A stretch of 64,000 nt of DNA. Origin: Tissierellia bacterium. Lineage in GTDB: Bacteria; Bacillota; Clostridia; Tissierellales; Peptoniphilaceae. How positions within the stretch are numbered: position 1 is the first letter of the stretch; every line of letters begins with the position of its first letter. The stretch covers positions 1-64,000 of the forward strand of contig JAAYFJ010000013.1 of NCBI GenBank assembly GCA_012728295.1, read 5' to 3'. Below, one piece after another: positions 51,127-60,793 of this stretch. The position numbers and the translations under genes are program-made. Under the pieces are notes generated by a model. The model worked only from the letters and a program-made list of their open reading frames with translations. It was not told the DNA's origin and did no database searches.

Positions 51127-53160
51127 GTGAATAGAAGATTCCAAAGTATTTCAGTATATATTTTAATAATTCTACTCGTTTATATGGGCGTCAGATGGCT
51201 TGGTGCAGATGTAGCAAAAACTGAAACCCTTAGTATTGCACAATTTATTGAATATTTAGATAAAGATGAGGTTAAGAGTGTAGTCTCAAAGGATCAAGAT
51301 AACTTGATAAAAGGAGTGCTAAAAGATGGCACAGCATATGAGACTAGAATCAGTGATGCTATGAAACAATCGTTTTACGCTGACTACATCAAAGATAAAG
51401 TTGAGTCTGGCAATTTAGAATATAGAGCTGAAGCTGTTCAGAGATCTATATTATTTGAAATGCTTCCAACTCTGTCAATTTTCGTTATATTAGGACTGTT
51501 TTGGTACTTTGTACTAAGACAGACTCAAGGTGGCGGAAGAGGTGCAATGCAATTTGGGAAATCTAGAGCTAAGTTGCATAAAGAAGGGGACAGAAAACCT
51601 GTAACCTTTGCAGACGTTGCTGGTTTGGAAGAAGAAAAAGAAGAATTGGCAGAGATTGTAGAATTTTTGAAAAACCCACGAAAATTCGTTGAAATTGGAG
51701 CGAGAATCCCCACCGGTGTTCTATTGGTAGGACCACCTGGAACAGGTAAGACATTCTTATCAAGAGCTGTTGCTGGAGAAGCTAAAGTTCCTTTCTTTAC
51801 CATCTCTGGTTCAGATTTTGTGGAGATGTTTGTAGGTGTGGGTGCTAGTAGGGTTAGAGATCTTTTTGAACAAGGCAAGAGATCAGCTCCATGTATTATA
51901 TTTATTGACGAGATAGATGCCGTAGGTCGCCGTAGAGGTGCCGGTTTAGGTGGCGGACATGACGAGAGAGAGCAGACGTTAAACCAGCTATTGGTTGAGA
52001 TGGACGGATTTGGTGTAAATGAAGGCGTCATAGTTATGGCAGCTACTAACAGAGCTGACATTCTAGACCCTGCTTTGCTTCGCCCCGGTCGTTTTGATAG
52101 AACGGTTTATGTGGGAAGACCAGATGTTAGAGGAAGAGAAGCAGTTCTGAAAGTTCACACGAGAAACAAGCCGTTGGATAGTGATGTAAATTTAAAAGTT
52201 ATTGCTAAAAGAACTCCAGGATTTACTCCTGCAGACTTAGAAAACTTGGTAAACGAAGCGGCAATCCTTGCAGCTAGACACAATAGAAATAAAATCAATA
52301 TGTCCGATGTGGAAGAAGCATCCATTAAAGTGCAAGCGGGACCAGCTAAGAAATCTAAAGTAGTTACTGATAAAGAGAGAAAGCTAACTGCAGTACACGA
52401 AGCAGGACATGCTTTGGTTACAAGGCTTACTCCTGATTCAGATCCTGTTCACATGATTACCATTATTCCAAGGGGACAGGCTGGAGGATTTACAGCTTTT
52501 ATTCCAGAAGATGATGTGAACTTCATGACTAAGAAACAACTTGAAGGTGAGCTGGTATCCTTATTAGGTGGTAGAGTTGCAGAAGAATTAGTCTTAGAGG
52601 ATGTCTCTACAGGTGCTGGAAACGACATTGAAAGAGCGACTAATATGGCTAGAGCTATGGTCACACATTTTGGAATGAGCAAGCTATTAGGACCTATTAA
52701 TTATGGAAGTGATGACGAAACCGTTTTCATGGGTAGGGACTTTGGTAAAACTAGAAACTATTCTGAAGTGGTAGCTGCAGAAATAGATAGAGAGATGCAA
52801 CGAATAATTAGTGAAGCTTATCAGAAAGCTACTACACTAATTGCGGAAAACTTGGATATTTTGCTTAGAATATCTGATGCTCTATTGGAAAGAGAAACTT
52901 TGAGTGGCGATGAATTTGAAATCATTTTCAACGGTGGGGAATTACCTCCAGTATCTGAGACCGTAGAAGAAGTTGATGAGACTTTAGAAATTAGAGAAGA
53001 AGACCTTTCTGCCACTGCAAGAGAAATTCTTACAGATGAAGAGATAGAAGATAAGATAATAAGAACTTTAAGAAAATTACAGCGTAGAAATTCTAATGAA
53101 TCTCACGATGACAAAGTTACTGAAGAAAGCGAAACAGACGATAAAAACGACCTGATTTAG
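51127..53160 (+). CDS. ftsH: ATP-dependent zinc metalloprotease FtsH
   Basis: This 677-residue membrane protease has an N-terminal helix, an extracytoplasmic loop and a second helix near residue 115, then an AAA domain with Walker A GPPGTGKT at 202-209 and Walker [14 protein letters not shown], a second region of homology, and the peptidase with HEAGH at 424-428. The last 60 residues are acidic and variable. It degrades membrane and regulatory proteins. GTG start with AGGAGG. It ends in a strong terminator. Confidence 0.97.
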   Translation: MNRRFQSISVYILIILLVYMGVRWLGADVAKTETLSIAQFIEYLDKDEVKSVVSKDQDNLIKGVLKDGTAYETRISDAMKQSFYADYIKDKVESGNLEYRAEAVQRSILFEMLPTLSIFVILGLFWYFVLRQTQGGGRGAMQFGKSRAKLHKEGDRKPVTFADVAGLEEEKEELAEIVEFLKNPRKFVEIGARIPTGVLLVGPPGTGKTFLSRAVAGEAKVPFFTISGSDFVEMFVGVGASRVRDLFEQGKRSAPCIIFIDEIDAVGRRRGAGLGGGHDEREQTLNQLLVEMDGFGVNEGVIVMAATNRADILDPALLRPGRFDRTVYVGRPDVRGREAVLKVHTRNKPLDSDVNLKVIAKRTPGFTPADLENLVNEAAILAARHNRNKINMSDVEEASIKVQAGPAKKSKVVTDKERKLTAVHEAGHALVTRLTPDSDPVHMITIIPRGQAGGFTAFIPEDDVNFMTKKQLEGELVSLLGGRVAEELVLEDVSTGAGNDIERATNMARAMVTHFGMSKLLGPINYGSDDETVFMGRDFGKTRNYSEVVAAEIDREMQRIISEAYQKATTLIAENLDILLRISDALLERETLSGDEFEIIFNGGELPPVSETVEEVDETLEIREEDLSATAREILTDEEIEDKIIRTLRKLQRRNSNESHDDKVTEESETDDKNDLI

Positions 53161-53173
53161 CAAAGTTAATAAT

Positions 53174-53199
53174 AAACGGGAGCCATTGGCTCCCGTTTT
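53174..53199 (+). terminator. Terminator of ftsH
   Basis: AAACGGGAGCC (53174-53184) pairs with GGCTCCCGTTT (53188-53198), with TT following. Confidence 0.85.
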
Positions 53200-53218
53200 G
53201 TGAGAAAGGAATAATAAT

Positions 53219-53692
53219 ATGAATATACAGATAAGCATGCTATTTGGGATAGTTTTAATACTAACTCTTTGGCTAGCAGGAAAGTATCTTAGGGGAAAAG
53301 GGAAATCAGGTAATGAAGCTGCTAACTCACTTCAACGTATTGTTGTCTTAATTGCTGTTGTTCTAGCCGTTGGTTTAAGCTTTTTACAAAGGCCGCAGCA
53401 GTTTGTGCTTTGGGAGCATACCCCATCTGAAATATGGATTAAGCCAATGGATGGAGAAGAAATAATGCTAGGTGACGAACAAATTGCCCAGCTGGAAAAA
53501 CTTTCTGAAGAAAAAACCATTAAGCCCATTGGGTTGGCATCCAAATTTCAAGGGCACAAATTGATTATAATGTCAGAAAGTGGAGAAAAAATAGTTATTA
53601 GGGAATTTGCTCCAAATAGGGTGAAACAAGGCAAGTGGTTGTATCAAGGCGACTTCTCCAACATTGATAAATGGTTTAAGGAGGTGGAGTAG
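53219..53692 (+). CDS. Hypothetical two-helix membrane protein
   Basis: This 157-residue protein has two hydrophobic helices (about 5-24 and 40-58), then about 95 polar residues with a beta-rich look (HKLIIMSESGEKIVIREF). I recognise no family. AAAGGAAT precedes the ATG. The next gene starts at the base after its stop, with AAGGAGGTGG inside its 3' end, so it is co-expressed with the AEC transporter. A function as an accessory subunit is only a guess. Confidence 0.65.
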   Translation: MNIQISMLFGIVLILTLWLAGKYLRGKGKSGNEAANSLQRIVVLIAVVLAVGLSFLQRPQQFVLWEHTPSEIWIKPMDGEEIMLGDEQIAQLEKLSEEKTIKPIGLASKFQGHKLIIMSESGEKIVIREFAPNRVKQGKWLYQGDFSNIDKWFKEVE

Positions 53693-54619
53693 TTGCTATT
53701 TGTAGCTAAGAATGTACTCATATTATTTGCAATGATATTTATTGCATATTTTGCAGGTATAAGAAAAATCGTTACTGAGAATGGAATAAAAGATTTCTCA
53801 AACTTTTTAGTAAGAGTAACTATGCCTTTGACAATTGTGCACACTTTAATAAAGCCCTATGATGCAAAATTAATAGCAAACGGTCTTAAATCCTTCGCAG
53901 GTAGCTTCCTAATGCTGTGCATTATGGCAGGAGTTGCAATTTTCTTTGTAAGAAAATCTAAGATACCTATGAATAAACAGGGGCTATGGATGTTCGTGCT
54001 AACGTTTTCCAACAATGGATTTTTGGGAATGCCGCTGATGATGGCACTTTATGGATCAGAAGGATTATTCTATATGACCTTGGCAAATTTAGCGCAAAAC
54101 ATTTTGATTTTTACATTGGGTTTAAGAATGATTAATAGAGGCTTTAGGCCAGTAGATAATATGGGGCTAAAGTCCGTACTATTAAACAATATAAATATTG
54201 CGGTTGTAATTGGATTATTTCTGTTCTTTTCGCAGATTCAAGTTCCAGAAGTCATAACTGGTGTTTTGGGCTATATTGCAAATATGAATACGCCACTTTC
54301 CATGGTGGTAGTAGGATTGTCCCTTTCGAAATATAATGTGAAAGACATGTTCACAGATAGAGATTCATATATATTATCTGCTGTAAGACAGCTGATATAC
54401 CCATTAATAGCATATTTCATTCTAAAGGTTACCGGCTATGGCGCTGGCACTTTGGTTCCTGCAATATTATTATTTACAATAGTGTTACCTGCTCCTGCCT
54501 TGGCTTCAGTTTTGTCAGAGCAGTGTGATACTAATCCGAAATTTGCTGCCCAGTGTATCTTTATTACCACATTGGCCAGCATGCTGGCGGTTCCGTTGGT
54601 GGGGGGACTGTTGGTATAA
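53693..54619 (+). CDS. AEC-family (auxin efflux carrier-like) transporter
   Basis: This 308-residue protein has about ten membrane helices, with FSNNGFLGMPLMMALYGSEG in the first half and LPAPALASVLSEQ in the second, typical of AEC transporters (often malate or other organic acid carriers in Firmicutes). The start is TTG directly after the previous TAG, with AAGGAGGTGG. Substrate unknown. It ends the two-gene unit. Confidence 0.88.
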   Translation: MLFVAKNVLILFAMIFIAYFAGIRKIVTENGIKDFSNFLVRVTMPLTIVHTLIKPYDAKLIANGLKSFAGSFLMLCIMAGVAIFFVRKSKIPMNKQGLWMFVLTFSNNGFLGMPLMMALYGSEGLFYMTLANLAQNILIFTLGLRMINRGFRPVDNMGLKSVLLNNINIAVVIGLFLFFSQIQVPEVITGVLGYIANMNTPLSMVVVGLSLSKYNVKDMFTDRDSYILSAVRQLIYPLIAYFILKVTGYGAGTLVPAILLFTIVLPAPALASVLSEQCDTNPKFAAQCIFITTLASMLAVPLVGGLLV

Positions 54620-54736
54620 CGTTAAGCGGTGCCAAAAGTTGATGGAAAGTAAAGAAAAAGTTACAATTCACATAAAAAGTATGTATTTTGTTGCCTGTGT
54701 GATAAGATATAGTAATAAAATATTAGGAGGATAAAA

Positions 54737-55786
54737 ATGAAAATTCGACTAAAACGAACTAGTTTATTGGCTTTGGGCTTTGTTTTACTATATACACTTC
54801 CTACATTTGCAGCATCAGGTCGCATTAAAGTAGTTGATGAGGCTGGTAGAGAGCTATATTCTATTACTGAAACTGGAAAAGATCAGCAATTAATCAATAT
54901 TAGAGGCAACGATAGATTAAGAGGAGAAACAATATTATATATTAGCAACGAACAACTGATACTAAGAGATAATAATGAAGATGTGGTAGTTGTCACTGTG
55001 GCAAGAGGGGCGAATCGTGAATGGAATACGTCTTGGTATCCTTATGACTACAGCAATAGACAGACTTGGGATATTTCATGGTATTATTATAGATTTCCAG
55101 AATATAAGGATACTGAATCATATTGGAATTACAGCAGGGCGGAATATGATAGATATGTAAATCACTACAATCGTCTACGCTCCGATTATGAGGTGTCCAA
55201 GGAAAGAAGCGATTGGTACAAAGAGGGAGAAGTTAGGTCAACGAAAGTCTTCCCTAAATATATTATTGGAACCGAAGGATCTAAGTTTGAACCAGATAGA
55301 TTGCTGACCAGAGCAGAAGCAGCTTCCATGTTTGCTAGACTGGTTGCAGGCGATCAGAAAATAGGGAGTCAGCCCATAGGATATAGCGATATTAAGCCTA
55401 ATAGTTGGTATCGCGATGTAGTAGGATATGCTTCTGCTAGGGGCTTAGCAATAGCTGTGCCTGGAGAGAAATTCTATCCTGCAGAGCCGATTTCAACAGA
55501 CGATTTCAATAAGCTTTTGAATAAAGCTGTGGAAGTATTAGGATATTCAAGTTCAGTGGAACTTGCAAAAGGCTTGAACGTAACTAGAGGCGAGGCAGTA
55601 AGATTGATAAATCTTAATACTAAACGGCTTCCAGATCACTATTACATCACAGAGAAGATAGCCAGCCCATTTGTAGATGTATTGTCAAACACAGCTATGT
55701 ATGACCAGTTGATGACTGCTTCCACCACGTATATGCAAAGTACTTGGAATGACGGGTTAGTGGGATGGAGTTATCATACTAAGTAA
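54737..55786 (+). CDS. S-layer homology (SLH) domain surface protein
   Basis: This 349-residue protein has a signal peptide ending TFAAS, a beta-rich part, an unusual Tyr/Trp/Asp/Asn-rich segment (WDISWYYYRFPEYKDTESYW) around residues 95-150, and then SLH-like repeats: LLTRAEAASMFARLV, YSDIKPNSWYRDVVGYAS, FYPAEPISTDDFNKLL and LNVTRGEAVRLINLN. SLH repeats anchor proteins to pyruvylated wall polymers, so this protein is probably displayed on the cell surface. Strong AGGAGG. Monocistronic. Confidence 0.88.
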   Translation: MKIRLKRTSLLALGFVLLYTLPTFAASGRIKVVDEAGRELYSITETGKDQQLINIRGNDRLRGETILYISNEQLILRDNNEDVVVVTVARGANREWNTSWYPYDYSNRQTWDISWYYYRFPEYKDTESYWNYSRAEYDRYVNHYNRLRSDYEVSKERSDWYKEGEVRSTKVFPKYIIGTEGSKFEPDRLLTRAEAASMFARLVAGDQKIGSQPIGYSDIKPNSWYRDVVGYASARGLAIAVPGEKFYPAEPISTDDFNKLLNKAVEVLGYSSSVELAKGLNVTRGEAVRLINLNTKRLPDHYYITEKIASPFVDVLSNTAMYDQLMTASTTYMQSTWNDGLVGWSYHTK

Positions 55787-55834
55787 AAGAGATACGATCA
55801 GTAGTACAACTAATAATAAATACGAGGTATATTA

Positions 55835-56728
55835 ATGAACTATAAAATAATTGTCGACTCAGCATTGGATTTACCAAATCATTTATGGGAAGCACTGGAT
55901 ATACATTATATTCCTATGAATTATGAGGTAGATGGCGTTACCAAATTGTATCAGCCAGGAATTAACGAAGAAGAAAAAAACGACTATTATCAGGCTTTAA
56001 GAGAAAAAGCTGAATCTAGCACTTCTCTAATAACACCATTTATCTTTGAAGAGGTGTTTAGAGAGTACTTGGAAAAAGATATGGATATATTATATCTAGG
56101 TTTTTCATCGGGGATATCCTCCACATTTGATTCTTCTGTTGTGGCGATGAACAGTCTTAAAGGAGAATATCCAGATAGAAAAATTGTGGTAATGGATTCA
56201 CTCTGTGCTTCAGGTGGATTAGGGCTATTGGCAAAAGATGTTGCTACTAACAGGCAAAATGGCATGAGCCTTGAAGAGAATATAGAATTTATTGAAAAAG
56301 AATGGCAAAACTATGGTCATTTCTTTATGGTAAATGATTTGATGCATTTAGTTAGAGGTGGAAGATTATCTGCAGTTGCAGGAATTGCCGGCTCAGCTTT
56401 GGGAATGAAGCCAATTTTGACTATGGATGAATTTGGAAAGCTGCGTAATTTTAAAAAAGCTAGAGGGGTAAAGGGTGGACTAAAGGAATTAACAGCTGTA
56501 ACCGTGGAATATATAAAATCTCAAGATGAAGAAGTCTTTATTGTACACTCAGGAAATGAAGACTTGGCAATGCAATTGGCAGAAACATTGAAACAAGCAG
56601 GATTAACAGGGGAAATGCATCCTATAAACGTTAGTCCTGTAATTGGGGCGCATGTAGGACCTGATTTTGTATCTTCTTTTTTCAGGGCTACTGATATTAA
56701 TTGTCGCCGACCAGAGGGATTAAAGTAA
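55835..56728 (+). CDS. DegV-family fatty acid-binding protein
   Basis: This 297-residue protein has the DegV fold: IIVDSALDLPNHLWEA, LGFSSGISSTFDSSVVAM, VRGGRLSA and the end motif IGAHVGPDFVSSFF. DegV/FakB proteins bind a fatty acid for phosphorylation by FakA in phospholipid synthesis. It carries the SSGIS pocket typical of the group. The exact fatty acid is not predictable. Monocistronic, with a weak hairpin after it. Confidence 0.93.
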   Translation: MNYKIIVDSALDLPNHLWEALDIHYIPMNYEVDGVTKLYQPGINEEEKNDYYQALREKAESSTSLITPFIFEEVFREYLEKDMDILYLGFSSGISSTFDSSVVAMNSLKGEYPDRKIVVMDSLCASGGLGLLAKDVATNRQNGMSLEENIEFIEKEWQNYGHFFMVNDLMHLVRGGRLSAVAGIAGSALGMKPILTMDEFGKLRNFKKARGVKGGLKELTAVTVEYIKSQDEEVFIVHSGNEDLAMQLAETLKQAGLTGEMHPINVSPVIGAHVGPDFVSSFFRATDINCRRPEGLK

Positions 56729-56745
56729 TTAATATCTTGTAAATC

Positions 56746-56781
56746 AAGTAGGTGCCCTGTAAATAGCAGTGGCACCTACTT
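56746..56781 (+). terminator. Hairpin after the DegV gene
   Basis: AAGTAGGTGCC (56746-56756) pairs with GGCACCTACTT (56771-56781). There is no T run, so termination may be partial. Confidence 0.55.
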
Positions 56782-56911
56782 CTATAAGCTGCAATAATGA
56801 AAAATATACTACGTTAGACAGCACAAGAAAGTGAGTTATTTATCAGAATGTGATATAATAAACTGATATTTAGTTAATATTTTAAGGCAATGCCTTTGGA
56901 GGGAGCGTTTT

Positions 56912-58072
56912 ATGATTCAGAAACCAACTGTGGAGCAGATGATTTCTTCAGGATTTAAAAACCCGTACTTTATTAAAAGTGTAATAAACGAAACGGGAAT
57001 TTCAGAAGAAGCTGTGCGCTCTTTAGGTAAGGCCTATGCTGACGAGGTTACGGACAGATTTTTTGAGTACAACTATGAACCAATGGAACTCAATAATAAA
57101 AAACATGTTTTTACTGACCTGGGTATCACGGATGCACAAGGCGATAATCTGTTGCAGTTAGTAGATAATTTAATTTTTGCACCTAGGGAAAAGATAAAAC
57201 CATATAGTGGTTTTAGACGTTTAAAAAACAGAAGTGACGGCAGAAGAATAGATAGCATAAATCCTTTTATGAAAATAATGCCATATGTTATGAAACAGCG
57301 AAATGACGCTCAAGTAATGGCTAAATATCCCATTGATGTGGGCGTAATAGATGATTACATTAAAGAAAAGCGTAAAGACGGAATGAGCTTAACGTATCTT
57401 CACGTTTTTGTGGCAGTGTTCGTAAGAATATTGGCAATTAGACCAGAGTTAAACCGTTTTATTATGGGAAATCGACACTATGCTAGAAATCACATATCTA
57501 TTTCCTTTAGCGTTATGAAAAGCTTAAGAGATGGTGGAGAGGAGACTACTTTAAAGTTCCACTTTACGGGAAATGAGAGCATCTATGACATATACCACAT
57601 ATTGGAAACGGCGATTAAAAAGAATGTGGGAGAACCTGGCAATACAGGTGTAGATAAAATATTAGATATCTGCATGAGATGGCCTAGTCCGTTATTGTCT
57701 TTTGTAGCGGGTAGTGTTAAGTTTGCAGATAATCACAACTTTTTGCATAGAGGTCTAATAGCAGAAAGTCCATTTCACTGTTCAATTTTTGTGACTTATT
57801 TAAAGTCCATAAAATTACCGTCTATTTATCATCATATTTATAATTTTGGGAACACCAGTTTGTTTTTAGCAATTGGAAAAGAAGAAAAACAAGCCGTGAT
57901 AAATGATGATAAAATCGAAACTGCTAAAATATGTGATTTAGGCGTAGTAATGGATGAAAGAATATGCGAAGGATTATATCTTGCCCATACACTGAGAATA
58001 CTAAAGCAACACTTAAAGGATTTATCAGTATTAGATAAGAGATTGACTAGAGTTTTGGAGGATATAGATTGA
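56912..58072 (+). CDS. E2/CAT-superfamily acyltransferase-like protein lacking catalytic residues
   Basis: This 386-residue protein resembles the catalytic domain of 2-oxoacid dehydrogenase E2 subunits: RPELNRFIMGNRHYARNHIS, NFGNTSLFLAIGKEEKQAVI and the end motif DERICEG at 348-354. In active members the last is DHRxxDG; here the catalytic His is Glu349 and the Asp is Glu353. No lipoyl domain is present. It therefore probably does not transfer acyl groups by the known mechanism; it may bind a ligand or have another activity. Its stop overlaps the apbE start, so the two are coupled. Confidence 0.72.
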   Translation: MIQKPTVEQMISSGFKNPYFIKSVINETGISEEAVRSLGKAYADEVTDRFFEYNYEPMELNNKKHVFTDLGITDAQGDNLLQLVDNLIFAPREKIKPYSGFRRLKNRSDGRRIDSINPFMKIMPYVMKQRNDAQVMAKYPIDVGVIDDYIKEKRKDGMSLTYLHVFVAVFVRILAIRPELNRFIMGNRHYARNHISISFSVMKSLRDGGEETTLKFHFTGNESIYDIYHILETAIKKNVGEPGNTGVDKILDICMRWPSPLLSFVAGSVKFADNHNFLHRGLIAESPFHCSIFVTYLKSIKLPSIYHHIYNFGNTSLFLAIGKEEKQAVINDDKIETAKICDLGVVMDERICEGLYLAHTLRILKQHLKDLSVLDKRLTRVLEDID

Positions 58073-59184
58073 TATTTATTAGAAATTATAAAAAATTTAT
58101 TGTAATTACATTAATGGTGACTCTGTTGCTAGCGGGTTGTCAAAAAGGTGGAGAGTCGGAGTATAAAGCATATGATCAAGTTTATTTAGACAGTTTTGAC
58201 ACCGTGATAAAAGTAATTGTGCATACTAAGAGCACTGATGAGGCTAGTAAATATTTTCAAATGATTCACAGTAGATTATTAGAATTGGATGACTATTATA
58301 ATATTTACAATGGACCTAAAAATGGAAATAATTTATTTACCTTGAATGAAAAAGCGGGGAAAGAACCTGTTAAATTGCCAAAAGAGACTATAGATTTGCT
58401 CATAATGGCACAGGATTCATATAATAAGTATTCCAACAAAACTGATATCACTATTGGGCCTGTTACAGCAGTTTGGCATAAACATCGAGAGGGTCATGTC
58501 ATAGAGGGTGGGGAACACTCAGAAGAAGCACCTCACGATGGTACATTGCCCACTAAGTTGGAGTTAGAAGCTGCAGCAAAGCATATGGGAATGTCCCATT
58601 TAATAATAGATGAAAAAGCTGGAACTGCCTTTTTAACCGATGAAAACGCTAGAGTAGATGTAGGGGCAGTGGCAAAAGGCTATGCTGTAGAGTTGGTTGC
58701 AAAAGAAGCTGAAGCTGCAGGGCTTGAAGCTGGTATAATAAGCGCCGGAGGAAATGTAAGGACCATTGGGAAACCGTTATTAGCGAATAGGAATCTCTGG
58801 GCTGTAGGTATTGAAAATCCGGACATAGTTGCTAGAGAAAAAGGCAAACCGTTAGTAGATGTTCTTTTCATTGGCGAAGGAGCAGTTGTAACCAGTGGAG
58901 ATTATCAAAGATTTTATATGGTAGATGGTAAATCATATCATCACCTAATAGATCCTGTTACATTGTTTCCAGGGGAACACAGTAGAAGCGTTACGATATT
59001 TTGTGAAGATTCAGGGTTAGGAGATTTTCTTTCTACGGCAGTTTTTTTAATGCCACATGAAGAGGGAGAAAAGTTAATAGAATCCATTCCCGGAGCAGAA
59101 GCTCTTTGGGTTTTTAAGGATGGTAGCACAAAGTTTTCATCAGGAATGGCAAAATACCTAGAAAGTCAAGGCGCAAAACCATAG
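58069..59184 (+). CDS. apbE: ApbE-family FAD:protein FMN transferase lipoprotein
   Basis: This 371-residue protein has a lipobox LLLAGC with lipidated Cys24, then ApbE features: TIGPVTAVWHKH, VDVGAVAKGYAVELVAKEAE, ISAGGNVRTIG and HHLIDPVTLFPG. It attaches FMN to Thr residues of extracytoplasmic proteins, for example Rnf and Nqr subunits. The inserted loop around 143-160 is rich in His, Glu and Gly (REGHVIEGGEHSEEAPHDG). The start is TTG with GGAGG inside the upstream gene and a four-base overlap. Confidence 0.93.
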   Translation: MIFIRNYKKFIVITLMVTLLLAGCQKGGESEYKAYDQVYLDSFDTVIKVIVHTKSTDEASKYFQMIHSRLLELDDYYNIYNGPKNGNNLFTLNEKAGKEPVKLPKETIDLLIMAQDSYNKYSNKTDITIGPVTAVWHKHREGHVIEGGEHSEEAPHDGTLPTKLELEAAAKHMGMSHLIIDEKAGTAFLTDENARVDVGAVAKGYAVELVAKEAEAAGLEAGIISAGGNVRTIGKPLLANRNLWAVGIENPDIVAREKGKPLVDVLFIGEGAVVTSGDYQRFYMVDGKSYHHLIDPVTLFPGEHSRSVTIFCEDSGLGDFLSTAVFLMPHEEGEKLIESIPGAEALWVFKDGSTKFSSGMAKYLESQGAKP

Positions 59185-59239
59185 TAACCGAAATATATTC
59201 AGAGATATTACCATCACATGATGGGGAAGGAGTATTAAT

Positions 59240-60775
59240 ATGAGATTGAATAATTGGTTGGGGCTACTATATCATGCATTTGTAGTCGCCATTTGCGGGG
59301 CTGTAATTTGGGCGATGAATCGCTATGGGGCAGAGTGGGGATTTATCTATAACCATATTGCCGTTAAAGTTGCACTGTCATTGTTACCGGTATTATTATA
59401 TTGGTTGTTGGCAAAACTTCTGCCAGGCAAAAAAGATAAGAAACGTGATTTTACATCGGGTTTAGCAATATTTTTTATTGCGTTGATTACACTTATTGTG
59501 GCTTTTGCAGGACATAGACAAGAGCTGTTTAGCATGGGATTTGGTGGAAGCGTTTGGACGTTGCCATTAGATGTATTTATGTTACCTGTGATATTGGTAT
59601 TATCCATTTGGGGAAAAGGATATAATATTATTTTTCTGGTGGCAGGGATGCTGTTGCCAACAATATTATTTGGATTGAGCCGAGTGGTTGGCAGAATCGG
59701 AACCAAAGAGGAATATGAAGTTGATGAAGATGAAGAGCTAGAAGCTGAAGATGATATATTTGAAGAAGCTGCAACTATTGAAAGCGAAGAACCGCTAGAA
59801 GAACCTTTAAAGGAAGAAGTCAAAGTATCTCAAGAGACTATGCAGTGGATAAAATCCGAACCAGTAGAAGAACTGAAAGAGGAAGTGGTAGCACCTATTA
59901 TTTCTGAAACTCCAATAAAACCAGCGCCAAAGAGTAACTTAGAAAAAGAACCAGAGGAGTTGGTGGGTGAGCCTGTTCCACAAGAAACCGTATCTCAAGA
60001 CATCAATCCTATAATTAAGGAAGAACGCGTAATTAAGCCTGAAGAGAGATTAGACAATAAAGGCGTTTCTGAAAAAGAGGGTATTGTAGAAGAGGATAAA
60101 GTGAAAGAATCGCTTGCTGGAGGGATGCAACTTACTCCAGAAGAAATCGAAATGATTATGAAGGCAAGAGCCGCTAAAGTTACGGTTAATGGTATAGAAG
60201 AGGCAGAGGATAAAGCTGTTGAAGTCGAGCCAGCTGTTGAGTTCAAATCAACTGAAAAAAAACACGAAGAAGTGATTCAAGCTAAGACGATAGTTGTAAA
60301 AGATGTGATTGAGGAAATAAACAAGGTAGAAAACGAGAGCGTAATAGGAAAAAAAGAAATAGAAGAAATTCCAGAAAAAATTGAAGCAAAAGAAGTAGTC
60401 TACGAAGAAAAACCTCTACCTAGCTTTATTAAAGAATCTATTGATAGAGAAAAAGAACGAAAAGAAGCAGAAGTCTTAGAAGAAGAGGAAGATAGAATTA
60501 GTGATGCATGGTCTGGAACTAAGGAAATGTTAGGCAATCTTTTCGGCTCTAAGAAGAAACGCAAGAAAACCTCCAGAACTTCAAGAGAGTCTGTGGAGAA
60601 TCCCGTTGAAGATGTGATAATTGATGAACCGAAGCCTAAAGTTGAGATTGAGTGGAAATCCAGTCGTAGAGATACCTCATTGAAAAAACCTGAACCGGCT
60701 GTAAATGCGGAAAAGAGTTTTAAGACTGGGGAAGACCAAGTAAGAGATATATTATTTAATGACGATAACAAATAA
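59240..60775 (+). CDS. Membrane protein with a long acidic, probably disordered tail
   Basis: This 511-residue protein has about four membrane helices in the first 155 residues, separated by short loops. A cytoplasmic tail of about 350 residues follows, very rich in Glu, Lys and Val with charge clusters (EEYEVDEDEELEAEDD; EEPLEEPLKEEV). I recognise no family and no catalytic motif. It starts after GGGGAAGGAG and ends 18 bases before a PgpA-like gene. It may scaffold other proteins at the membrane; this is inference from architecture only. Confidence 0.65.
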   Translation: MRLNNWLGLLYHAFVVAICGAVIWAMNRYGAEWGFIYNHIAVKVALSLLPVLLYWLLAKLLPGKKDKKRDFTSGLAIFFIALITLIVAFAGHRQELFSMGFGGSVWTLPLDVFMLPVILVLSIWGKGYNIIFLVAGMLLPTILFGLSRVVGRIGTKEEYEVDEDEELEAEDDIFEEAATIESEEPLEEPLKEEVKVSQETMQWIKSEPVEELKEEVVAPIISETPIKPAPKSNLEKEPEELVGEPVPQETVSQDINPIIKEERVIKPEERLDNKGVSEKEGIVEEDKVKESLAGGMQLTPEEIEMIMKARAAKVTVNGIEEAEDKAVEVEPAVEFKSTEKKHEEVIQAKTIVVKDVIEEINKVENESVIGKKEIEEIPEKIEAKEVVYEEKPLPSFIKESIDREKERKEAEVLEEEEDRISDAWSGTKEMLGNLFGSKKKRKKTSRTSRESVENPVEDVIIDEPKPKVEIEWKSSRRDTSLKKPEPAVNAEKSFKTGEDQVRDILFNDDNK

Positions 60776-60793
60776 AAGTATGAAGGAGATAAT

